DNA of 64,000 bases from Anomaloglossus baeobatrachus. Lineage: Eukaryota > Chordata > Amphibia > Anura > Aromobatidae. Each line of letters begins with the position of its first letter. Within the stretch, counting starts at the first letter, position 1. The notes beneath the pieces are model-generated. The model searched no databases and was not told where the DNA came from. It saw nothing but the letters and a program-made list of their open reading frames with translations. Below, in pieces: positions 22,438-32,000 of the stretch. The position numbers and the translations under genes are program-made. The stretch is from NCBI RefSeq assembly GCF_048569485.1, contig NC_134355.1:561775642-561839641 (forward strand). Direction: 5' to 3'.

Positions 22438-25400
22438 ATGGATTATCGCACCAGGGATCTTACCTGGAAGGCAACTTGTAGTAGGGCCTTTGATGGTGGC
22501 CTATCGGGTGGTACTGGTGCGGAGCAGAGGGGACGTGCAGACTTACAAAATAATGTGAAACGCCTATTACACCGGCGTACCAGGGTGTGGTGGAATAGGG
22601 CTTTCCTCGAGGGATACATTTCTAAACAAATGATTCCTCGGGGATTGCGGATGCAGGTGTTTCCGTCCTTCCCAGTAGAGGACGCTGTGTTCATTCAAAA
22701 ATGGGAAGAAGTCTGCTCAAATAGCTCTTTGAAGCTCATGGAGCTATTGGTTGGATTCAACACCAAGACCCTTGAGGAGGTGGAGAAGGATTTGGACACT
22801 TCTTATCTGGAATTAAAAACGATGTCTTCGGCCGAGGAGATTGCAGCCTTTGATACTTTGATGGCTACTAGTTCCGAAGAATGGGAGAAAACAATAAGGG
22901 AGACTCACTCCAAAAAAATCACACGTGATATGGCAGATTACCAGCAACTGAAGGTTTATCGATGGCGTAAGGCAGCACCACGTTTTGTTCGTGGAAGATC
23001 TGTGTCGGTGTCTACAACATCTTCTGTGGGTGAGGCTTCTGATCAATCTATGTCCCCCATGACCACAAGATTTGGGGCTAAGAGAAAAGGAGGCCCAAAG
23101 GCAATGGGCAATTATAACAAGAAACCCCCTGTGGTGGTGGGGAACCCAAGTGGCACCCCCAAGGTAATTAATTTATCCCAACATACTTTCTCTGGGCTGG
23201 AGAATGCGGTCCTAGCTCGGGGCCTCACCTTTTCTCCTAGTTCACGATTTGATCCTTTTACAGCCGTGAAGGATCTACATATTTTTGCCCGGGCGCTTTT
23301 GATGAAGAGGTGGTTTCATGATGACGATCTGCAAAAAGCTTTTCCAACAGAGGCTGAACAATCTGCTCTGCGCATTCTTGAAGAACTATCGGAAGAGCAT
23401 TCCTCCAGTGCCCTAGGTAAGATTCCTTCACGGCTTCGGGTCAAGTCTAAGAAATTCCCCCCCTTGTCGGCCTGCCCTAACATTGACCTGTTCGTGCAGC
23501 TTGTTTCTAGTGAATTTTCTAAATTCCCTACTAATATTCATCATGATAACCTTACACGAGAAGAGAGGAGCTGCATTGACAGGATCAAGAAATTGGACGA
23601 TATTGTTATTAAACCGGCCGACAAGGGCGGGAATATTGTGGTGTGGCCCTGTGCACTATATGAAAAGGAGGCATTCAGGCAGCTGAGAGTGAGTAGTTGT
23701 TACCAACGTCTCACATTCAACCCTCTCAGCAAATATATGAAGGAGTTGGATCTCTTGCTGAAGGAGGCTTTGGATGGTGGGATTATAGAGAGGGGGGTTG
23801 TTGATTCTCTGATTGTTGTTGAGCCCAAGGTACCGACACTGTATCTTCTACCGAAAGTGCATAAGGATGTGAATATGCCACCCGGGAGACCTATAGTATC
23901 AGGGGTGGGCAATTTTTTGGAGAAAGTATGTATTTATATTGATTCCATATTGAAACCTTTAGTGGAATCTCTCCCCTCGTATACACGAGATACGAGTAGC
24001 TTTCTCCAAAAGATTGACTCTCTACATGTAGGTGAAGGTTCCCTGATGGTCTCTTGCGATGTCGAATCGCTCTACACGAGCATTCGACATCGCGACGGAC
24101 TACGGGCAACCTTATATTATCTGTCCATGACCAGCATGTCCGGAGCAGAGAGGGATTTCGTCGTGAGCCTTTTGAGTTTTGCTCTAACACATAATTTTTT
24201 CTTTTTTGGGGGGTCCCTATACCTACAGCTCCAGGGTACAGCGATGGGGGCGGCATTTGCGCCCTCATACGCTAATTTATTCCTGGGGCTGTGGGAGAGG
24301 GACCTCTTCCTGTCAGATACGTTGTCGTCGGTGGACCGCATCCTTTTTTGGACGCGGTACATCGACGACATCTTTTTTATCTGGCAGGGAGATGCCCATG
24401 AACTTGATTTGTTTATTCAGAGGTTAAATACTAATGACATCAATTTAAAGCTGACTCATAGATTCAGTGACGTTTCCCTCGAGTTTCTGGACGTGCTGGT
24501 CATACGGGACAATTCTGGCCAGTTACATACTGACCTTTATCGTAAGGACACTGCCGTTAATTCGGTTTTACACGCTACATCTGCCCACCCTGCCCATGTC
24601 ATACGTGCGGTTCCCGTGGGGCAATTCCTCCGTCTGCGACGGATCTGTTCCTCGGACTCTGTCTTTGAATTGAGGGCTCTGGAACTTAAGGATAGGTTCC
24701 GCAAACGCGGATATAGCAATAGGTCTATCAAAAAGGCCTATAACAGAGCCAGGAATTCCCCACGGGTTGAAGTATTGTATGGTAATCAAGTCAGGAAAAC
24801 CTCAAACAATGTGAGAATGATTACTCAGTATCACTCACATTGGGATAGGATGATTGATGTGATGTCTCATTTTTGGTCTATCCTTACTGTCGATCCCATT
24901 CTAAGGAACTACTTGCCTGATAGACCATTGGTTGCGGCCCGTAAGGCCAAGAATCTTAGGGATATATTGACTTCTAGTCACTACGATAAGAGAGATAAAA
25001 AAGATGGGAGTGTCCTTCCTTTTCTACAGCTTTCCACTCCCCTCCGGAGGTCCAGATTCGGCTGCTCACCGTGTGGTTCGTGCGTTGCGTGCCCTAATAT
25101 AGACACAGCTACCGACTTTACATCGTCGGATGGGAAAGTCTTTCCCATTAGGAGTAAAATTAATTGCTTGTCTAAGGCTGTCGTGTATTATGCCATTTGT
25201 CCCTGTCCGCTCGTCTATGTCGGCCTAACTACACGGGCCCTTAAGGTCCGTGTAAGAGAGCATGTGCGGGACATCCAGGCCGCAATTGATGTAGTGGACA
25301 TTGAGGATCTTAAGACGATACCCAGGCATTTCAAGAGACATCATGGCTGTGATCATACTCTGTTACGGGTACGAGGGATCGACCAGGTTACGACCAATGT

Positions 25401-25518
25401 TCGATTGGGCAACATTAGTCGACTCCTCGCACAGCGGGAAACAGAATGGATATGGACCCTAAAGACCATACAGCCCAATGGGCTGAATGAGTGTTTGAGT
25501 TTTGTGTCCTTTCTGTAG
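22438..25518 (+). CDS. Penelope-like polyprotein: reverse transcriptase and GIY-YIG endonuclease
   Basis: Intact frame of 1026 residues from the first ATG (22438); an acceptor-like TTTTCACAG ends at 22419. Reverse transcriptase blocks are clear: IKPADKGGNIVV, LLPKVHKDVNMPPGRPIVSG, SCDVESLYTSI, QGTAMGAAFAPSYANLF, the catalytic RYIDDIFFIW and SLEFLDVLV. The C-terminal quarter has a Cys-rich zinc motif (CSPCGSCVACPN) and then GIY-YIG endonuclease landmarks (VVYYAICPCPLVYVGLTTRA, KVRVREHVRDI, ETEWIWTLKT). The enzyme copies element RNA from a nick made by its own endonuclease. Residues before about 270 are not recognised. The domain order RT then GIY-YIG is canonical, unlike the permuted Naiad type. 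Confidence 0.93.
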   Translation: MDYRTRDLTWKATCSRAFDGGLSGGTGAEQRGRADLQNNVKRLLHRRTRVWWNRAFLEGYISKQMIPRGLRMQVFPSFPVEDAVFIQKWEEVCSNSSLKLMELLVGFNTKTLEEVEKDLDTSYLELKTMSSAEEIAAFDTLMATSSEEWEKTIRETHSKKITRDMADYQQLKVYRWRKAAPRFVRGRSVSVSTTSSVGEASDQSMSPMTTRFGAKRKGGPKAMGNYNKKPPVVVGNPSGTPKVINLSQHTFSGLENAVLARGLTFSPSSRFDPFTAVKDLHIFARALLMKRWFHDDDLQKAFPTEAEQSALRILEELSEEHSSSALGKIPSRLRVKSKKFPPLSACPNIDLFVQLVSSEFSKFPTNIHHDNLTREERSCIDRIKKLDDIVIKPADKGGNIVVWPCALYEKEAFRQLRVSSCYQRLTFNPLSKYMKELDLLLKEALDGGIIERGVVDSLIVVEPKVPTLYLLPKVHKDVNMPPGRPIVSGVGNFLEKVCIYIDSILKPLVESLPSYTRDTSSFLQKIDSLHVGEGSLMVSCDVESLYTSIRHRDGLRATLYYLSMTSMSGAERDFVVSLLSFALTHNFFFFGGSLYLQLQGTAMGAAFAPSYANLFLGLWERDLFLSDTLSSVDRILFWTRYIDDIFFIWQGDAHELDLFIQRLNTNDINLKLTHRFSDVSLEFLDVLVIRDNSGQLHTDLYRKDTAVNSVLHATSAHPAHVIRAVPVGQFLRLRRICSSDSVFELRALELKDRFRKRGYSNRSIKKAYNRARNSPRVEVLYGNQVRKTSNNVRMITQYHSHWDRMIDVMSHFWSILTVDPILRNYLPDRPLVAARKAKNLRDILTSSHYDKRDKKDGSVLPFLQLSTPLRRSRFGCSPCGSCVACPNIDTATDFTSSDGKVFPIRSKINCLSKAVVYYAICPCPLVYVGLTTRALKVRVREHVRDIQAAIDVVDIEDLKTIPRHFKRHHGCDHTLLRVRGIDQVTTNVRLGNISRLLAQRETEWIWTLKTIQPNGLNECLSFVSFL

Positions 25519-26396
25519 TAGTATATATCAATAGACTTTCTGATTATTGCCGCCCTATCTGGACCTCCGTTCAGTGGATGTGTGATTTAGAATCCAATTC
25601 ACATGTGTTTGACATATCTTGTCCCATGTTCTCTGCTTCGCACCATATTGGTCTTGATTTTAATTGTTTTTAATTTCTTTTAGTTATACTCACCTATATC
25701 GCACCCTGATTTCGATGTTCATCATATATGGAACTTGTGAGGTCTACTTCCTTTGGAATTCGTCTGAAGATTCTACGGAGTTCATTTGCTGTATACGAAT
25801 ATACAATTGTTATGTATTTGGGGAAAATTGTGTAGTATCATATTTTCTTTTGTATTAAATGCATGATGCGTTATGTATGGGTCCCTAGTGGGCCTTTTAA
25901 ATATGTGTAACATCCCTCGCGGTACCAGTGCGCGCGGGTGTTTGTCCATGTTTGCGCTGTGCGGCCGCCTGCGCGTCCTTTTGGGGCTACTCTTGTGGCG
26001 ACCTGGTTGCCCTTGAGTTTGGCCTGGACGTGCTCGCTGTGGTTCGGCGCTTCCTGGACATTCATCCGTGCGCCAATGTGGTGAACCGTGGGAGGATGGT
26101 GTTATGTACTCTGTCGTTGTACCGCACTTTTTCTCCTTAGATGTTCTCCTGGTGGAAGTATATTCTTGTTTCTATCATTATGGGGTTAATGCTGTGAACA
26201 CATATAGGACACGTTTGGATAGATTTAGGGTGATTGTGGCATATTTAGACATGTTTTGATGCCATGTTTGCTTGAGATTAGGCTGTCTATACTGGCCAGT
26301 GTTTTATTCTTGTAAGCGACATTTATATGTTTTGATGGCAGTCACACGACTTTCATTGCCCTTTGTTCTGTGATCTGGCATTAAGTGGGGTATGTC
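25519..26396 (+). other. 3' untranslated part of the Penelope-like element
   Basis: Some 880 bp between the polyprotein stop and the right arm. No domain is recognisable in the short frames here. Composition is AT-rich except for a GC-rich patch at 25920-26100. Confidence 0.6.
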
Positions 26397-27509
26397 TATA
26401 GTGACTATATATTTTGGTACGTGTGTAGAAGGGTCACTAATTTTGGGACATGCATGCCCCGTTTAGATTTGTAGGTCGCATACCCTTGATTCATGTGTTC
26501 TTATAGTGGTGAGGTCACATTACCCCATTCTGGCCCAGTATGGGTGGATTTAACATTAATATGTATTAGCCTCACATTCCATTTCCCCGTTTTCCCTCCC
26601 CTTTTTTTCTAGGCACTAATGTCCATCCTGTAATTAGATGTTCACGGTTGGGTGGAGGTGGCGTCGCGTCGCCTCCACTTCCTGGTGTATCTGGGGCGGC
26701 GCGATGGTCGCGTCACTACCATTTCCGGTTTAGCGTTGGTGTGAGGTATGGGAGTGGCGTGCTGAGCGCGTCACTTCCATTTCCGGTGCGGCATGTGGAC
26801 GCGCGAGGTATGATGGGAGTGACGCGTTTAGCGCGTCACTTCCGCTTCCGGTGTAGCGTGTACGACGCGTGGGGCATGATGGGAGTGATGTGCTTGGCGC
26901 GTCACTTCCGCATCCGTTCTGGCATCCCTCGTCTATGACGTATGGAGGGGAGGTTGCGATTATCCTCCAATCAGGGCTTTGGTTACTTCTATCAGGGGAT
27001 TTTCCTATACACTCTATCACCTAAGTGGTGGACCGTTTATGGGCTGTGATTGGTGAGTTTTCATTTAAAAGGGGTTACTGTTTTATCCAGAGACCACCCC
27101 CGGAAGAAGAACTAACGAAACCTATAGGTCGGGGTTCAGGGTTCCCACCACATCTCCAGGTATGGTAACAGTACTACTGCTGGTCGAGGGACACTTTTAG
27201 CCACTAGGCATATTGATCCTTTGGTTTCTTGATCAGCGGCTCTTTGCACTACTACCTCTGTAATGTACCCTACCATGGGCCGCTTTCTTATAGGCGAGCC
27301 CTAGGTTGTGTACTTACTAATAACAATACTATCGTTGCATGTGTACTTGTACCTGCTGTATGCTGTGGCGAGAGCGCCACCTGGTGGCATGAAACCGTCT
27401 GTCTCTACTTTTTATCTTTTTCTATTTGTATGAAAAAACTTTTTCTTATATAAATAAAATTGAAGTATTTTTGCATCTGAGTCGTTGTACAGTATTGTTC
27501 TTTCTTGTT
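26397..27509 (+). repeat. Right inverted arm of the Penelope-like element
   Basis: Reverse complement of 21261-22373. It begins TATAGTGACTATATATTTTG and ends GTTCTTTCTTGTT. An imperfect ribozyme-core look-alike (CTGGTGGCATGAAACCG near 27380) was examined and not called. Confidence 0.95.
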
Positions 27510-27659
27510 CTATTATTATCTGTATATGGCTCTTTCCATAAGTAAAAGATGGCACGGGATTGGTCGTGTCTTTTGGTAATTTGTACTTATATATATAGTG
27601 TGTGTATGTGTGTGTGTATAATGTGTGCGTGCCTGCTGGGGCAATGACATCACAGGTGC

Positions 27660-28300
27660 TAGTAATTTCATTCACCTGACCCCGTGAAGACAGTGCTACC
27701 CGATATCACTACCGTGACCGGGTCTCGCAGCACTGCCGTCACGGGGTCATGTGAGTCCATTGTGAACTTACCTCACCTGACCCCCGATGTCGCTGGCAGG
27801 CTCCTGTCCTGGCCCGGTGTCCTGAGGCGGCACGTCATCATAGCTACAGCTGATCGCGTCCTCCGATCAGCTGTTCTGCAGACACCAAGCTGTGTAATGC
27901 GGGCTTCAGAAACATGGCGCCGGAGATAAGCGCTATGCGCGGAGGCCCACTCCGGCGCCATGTTTCTGAAGATTAGCATTTTACATTCAGCCGGAGGGAG
28001 GGAGGAACAGGCAGCGCGGGGGGGCGGGGAACTCCTGCATAACCCGCCCGGACATCATGAGAGAGGGAGGAACAGGCTGGTGGGGGGGCGGGGAACTCCT
28101 GCATAACACGCCCGGACATTATCTGCAGAGGTGCACACGTCAATCAAAAAGTGCACGAAATTTCATACTTTATAAAAGTTGTATTTCACTGCCTAAACAC
28201 CCGAGCTGCACCCTGATGGTATGTACACACTGTGCCTGATAGTGCCAGTACTGCACTGGCTGCAGCTTATACACGAAAATGCTGATGATTGGTTCCCTTT
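27660..28300. repeat. Dispersed repeat upstream of ILKAP
   Basis: Contains two near-copies of GGGGCGGGGAACTCCTGCAT (about 28022 and 28088), an inverted pair around ATGGCGCCGGAG (about 27912 and 27950), and a tail (28180-28300) related to 11640-11735. No coding region is recognised. The repeat stops about 130 bp before the promoter-like motifs of ILKAP. Confidence 0.5.
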
Positions 28301-28429
28301 AATGTTAACGCGCCTGAGGTGATACAGATCTCAGCCCTGTCCTCGGCTCTCTGCCCGGGCCGTCATGGCTACTCCACACACAGAACCACGTCCTCTGCTG
28401 CTCTTCAGTCGTCATCAACATCCGGAAAG

Positions 28430-28974
28430 GACATCATATGACCAAAGCAACCAATCAGTGTCCACAGATCAACTGCAAAAAGAGCCAATCCGGCCAGATT
28501 GTGAAGGCTTCTAACGAACGGCAAACTGATTGGCTGCTTTGGTCACGTGACACCTCCCATATATACACCTACCACAGCGGGGGACAGTCACGGCAGAGGT
28601 AGTGACAGGCTCACCCCGGCCGCAGTGCTAATGCGGTATAAAGGGGAAACTTTAAATTGTGTAATTACTCTCTAAAGTACTATAATCTATAACGGGCGCT
28701 GTATTTTACCTTCCATTGAAAAGAGAAAACCCTACAGATTACACCAATTTTCTGTTCTATTTACGAGATGTTAATAAAGTTTCTTCACAAAACGGAAGTA
28801 ATCGTTTCCAGCACCTCTACTGTGATTGGTTAGAGCCGCACCAAATTCCACGCTGATTGGCCGGTGGCTTCCATGGCTCCGCCTACGTATTTTGACGTTA
28901 AAATTGCTCGGAGACCTTAATGTAATCTCGCGAGACAGTGCTCGCCGTCAGTAGACAGGGCCGGTGGTCCCGGG
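28430..28974 (+). promoter_or_regulatory. ILKAP promoter region and 5' UTR
   Basis: Several CCAAT boxes are visible in either orientation (AACCAATCAG near 28448, GAGCCAATCC near 28482, TGATTGGCT near 28528, TGATTGGTT near 28821, TGATTGGCC near 28853). A palindromic GTCACGTGAC at 28542-28551 matches the E-box/CLEAR consensus bound by USF and TFEB-type factors. TCTCGCGAGA at 28926-28935 is a known palindromic core-promoter element of many TATA-less housekeeping genes; it lies 40 bp before the start codon. A TATATA at 28559 is probably not used. Confidence 0.65.
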
Positions 28975-29017
28975 ATGGAGCTGTATGATGAGCTGCCCGA
29001 GCCGCCGCGGGCTCCTG
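28975..29017 (+). CDS. ilkap: ILKAP exon 1 (start codon)
   Basis: Encodes MELYDELPEPPRAP plus one base, close to human MDLFGDLPEPERSP. The donor is G|GTGAGC. The ATG lies in GGGATGG, a good Kozak context. Confidence 0.93.
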
Positions 29018-32000
29018 GTGAGCACAGAGCCGGTACATTGCCAGGGGCACGGAGTCATGTGCGGCGCATTACACGGAGGGCGATACTGTGATACCGCAGA
29101 CTAGTGTAAAATGCAGAACGCGCCTTGTTTTCTGCGTTTAACGCTTTCAGCAGTGAGTGTGACCGCAGCCCAGCGCTCTGTGTGATGCGTGCGGTTCTCT
29201 CCTGGGGCTGCACATGTTCTGGGTGGACAGTATCGCACAAATGGTTAAATATGTATTATGTTATTAAAAATTGATTATTAGAAATCGTGTAACCCGCTCC
29301 ATGTAGGGTTCCTTCAGAGATCCCCTAGTATTGTGTGCAGCTGTAGGGTAGGCGGGGCGTGGGTCAGTGCAGGGTCAGTAGGGTAACCCCCTGGGAGCGT
29401 AGCCTCATCCGCAGCTCCTGATCCTCTCCAAGCAGCGGTCTGGGCCCCTCTCCCCATCACACACATTGCTGTCTGACTGTATTGTGTGGATCTGAGGTAC
29501 CGAGACTAAGGGTATGTGCACACATTGCTTTTTTTCCGCGCGGAAAAAACGCACCCTCTGGCAGAGGGGAGAATTGTAAACAATGCTTTTTGAGAAACAA
29601 CGCATCGAAAACGCATGCGTTTTTCATGCGTTTTCCAAGCGTTTTTTAGGTGCGTTTTTTAAGACTTGGGTACCTAGTGACCCCATTTTGGAATCTGCAC
29701 CCCTCAAGGATTTTATTCAGGAGTATATTAATCATTTTGAATCCACAGTTACTTCCCCCAAAATGTAGCTGTAGCAACAATATTCTCACTGTTGGGCTAT
29801 GTGGCCATGATCCAGCGACACGGCGTCCAGTACACAGTGCCAGCCTTCCTGCAGAGATGTGAGTGTTTCCCACGGGAGAACGCAGCTGCCCATGCCCACG
29901 ATTTGGGTTCAGGCTGCTGTGGAGCTCTATTCTACCTGCAGAGAACACTCTTGTCTCCGCAGCATATATTTACATGCTGAGGCTCGGGAAGCTGCTTCAC
30001 AGGTCGGTTTATGCTGCAGAGAAAAGAAACACAGTGGGCATGAGATTTCTAAAAATCCTTCCACTGTGCTTCTACTGCACAACGCAGCGTCATGGACGCA
30101 GGGAAAACACTCTGCGCCCAAAACGCTGCAAACCCTGATCGTGGGCATCCAGCCTAAAAAGCGTCAATGGAGGTCAAATATATATACAACGTCCCACCCC
30201 CCACTGCATATTCTAAGCTGGCACCTTTAGTACCTTTCATGTGGCACTAAAGGGTGCCTAGCCTAGTTTTTATCACAAAAACAAAAAAAAAATGGCGTGG
30301 GGTCCCCCCTATTTTTGATAGCCAGTCAGGGTAAAGCAGACAGCTGTAGCCTGCAAACCACAGCTGGCAGCTTCATCTTGTCTTGTGATCAATTTGGAGG
30401 GCTCCCCAGGTTTTTTTTTTTTATTTATAAATAAAAATAATAAAAAAAAAATAACATGGGGTCCCCCCAAATTAGATCACCAGCCAAGGTGAAGCTGACA
30501 GCTGAGGTCTGGTATTCTCAGGGTGGGAAGAGCCATGGTTATTGGACTCTTCCCAGCCTAAAAATAGCAGGCCACAGCCGCCCCAGAAGTGGCGCATCCA
30601 TTAGATGCGCCAATCCTGGCGCTTCGCCCCAACTCATCCCGCGCCCTGGTGCGTTGGCAAACGGGGTAATAAATGGGGTTGATACCAGATGTGTAATGTC
30701 ACCTGGCATCAAGCCCAGCAATTAGTGATGTCACGGCGTCCATCAGATACCAGACATAACTAATTGACAGTAAACAAAAGCAAAAAAAAGACAACAAAAA
30801 ATTTTTTATTAGAAAAAACACTCCCCAAATCATTCCCTTGTTCTCCAATTTAATAAAAAAAATGGGTCCACAGAAATCCATTTGGACGTCCCACGTCGGC
30901 TCTGGACCTTCTAGAATATGGGGGCACGTTCAGGGAACGTATCCCCCATTTTCTAGGAGGGCAGACCCTCCATTTGAGGAGAGTGGGTGCAAAAATCTGC
31001 ACCCACTCTCCCCGGGTCACAGCTGCACAGTGCCGAGCAGCCAGCACAGCTCACACTGAACACAGTGCTGGCTGTCAGCTGCTCGGCACATGTGACCGGC
31101 GTCTGCTGTGAAGGAGGAGGGAGCCGCGGGGGATCAGCGCTGCGACCGGACAGGTATGTATGACACCGGGGGGAATTGGGGTGAACGGGCAGGGCCTGGG
31201 TGCATTTTTCTGTTGCATGTCTCAAGGCACATGCGACAGATAACATAGGAGCAGGGCGGCCGGTGCGCTACTGTGCGCGCGGCCATGTTGGATTTTGTTG
31301 GGTCGGGGCGGGCACTTTGGCGACACCGGGGGCTTTCCTGAACTTTGCCAGGAAGTGAGGTCTTCCAGGTAAATGCCTGCGTTCTGGCGTGCCGACAAAG
31401 CCCGCGGACCGCAACAAAAAAGCAGGTCACTGCGGTGTAGCTGCGTTCTGACCCCACATCATTGATTTCAATGGGGGAGAGAACGCAGCCACAACGCACA
31501 AAATAAGTGACATGCTGCTTTTCTTTCCGCACCGATTTTTGGCATCAAAAACGCTGCGTTTAGAAACGCAGCGTGTGCACTGATTTTTCAGCTTTCCCAT
31601 ACACTTTGCTGGGAAAGCTGAACGCATGCAATTTGCCACTGAAACGCTGCGGTTCAAAACGCAGCGTTTCCGCGGTAAAAAACGCAACGTGTGCACACAG
31701 CCTAAGGCTGCTTTCACACATCCGGCTTGAGCTGTGCGGCTCAATCCGGCTGTGCAAGCTATGCAACGGATGCGGTGAAAACACCGCATCCTTTGCATAA
31801 GTTTTTCCTTTGCGGCCAGTCCGGTTTTTGCCGCTTGCGGCATGCTACAGAGCATGCGCAGTGGCAAAAACTGCATGCGGCGGCCGGATGCGGTTATTGC
31901 CGCATCGCGCCGCATCCGGCCGCCATAGGCATGCATTGAAAAATGCGCCGCATCGGCCGAATGCGGCGCGATGCGTTTTTTTTTTTGCCGCACGAAAAAA

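Larger units (their letters stand above)
21261..27596 (+). mobile_element. Penelope-like element with GIY-YIG endonuclease, long inverted arms
   Basis: A single intact reading frame (RT plus GIY-YIG) lies between two inverted 1113-bp arms, 21261-22373 and 26397-27509. They pair gaplessly: position x matches 48770 minus x. Penelope-like elements are known to carry terminal repeats in direct or inverted orientation. After the right arm, an 87-bp tail ends with TTTTGGTAATTTGTACTTAT, the same sequence that begins the body just after the left arm (22377). It lies between an AC array on the left and a short TG array on the right (27597-27630). The intact frame and matching arms suggest a recent insertion. 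Confidence 0.9.

Noticed and set aside
27365-27400. Hammerhead ribozyme core in the Penelope-like arm
   Set aside because: CTGGTGG and GAAAC occur in the right order, as in known Penelope-like terminal repeats, but two core bases differ from CTGATGA and there is no proper stem II.
28300-28430. First exon of a gene diverging from ILKAP
   Set aside because: A minus-strand ATG near 28360 reads only about a dozen codons before a stop and I recognise no product.
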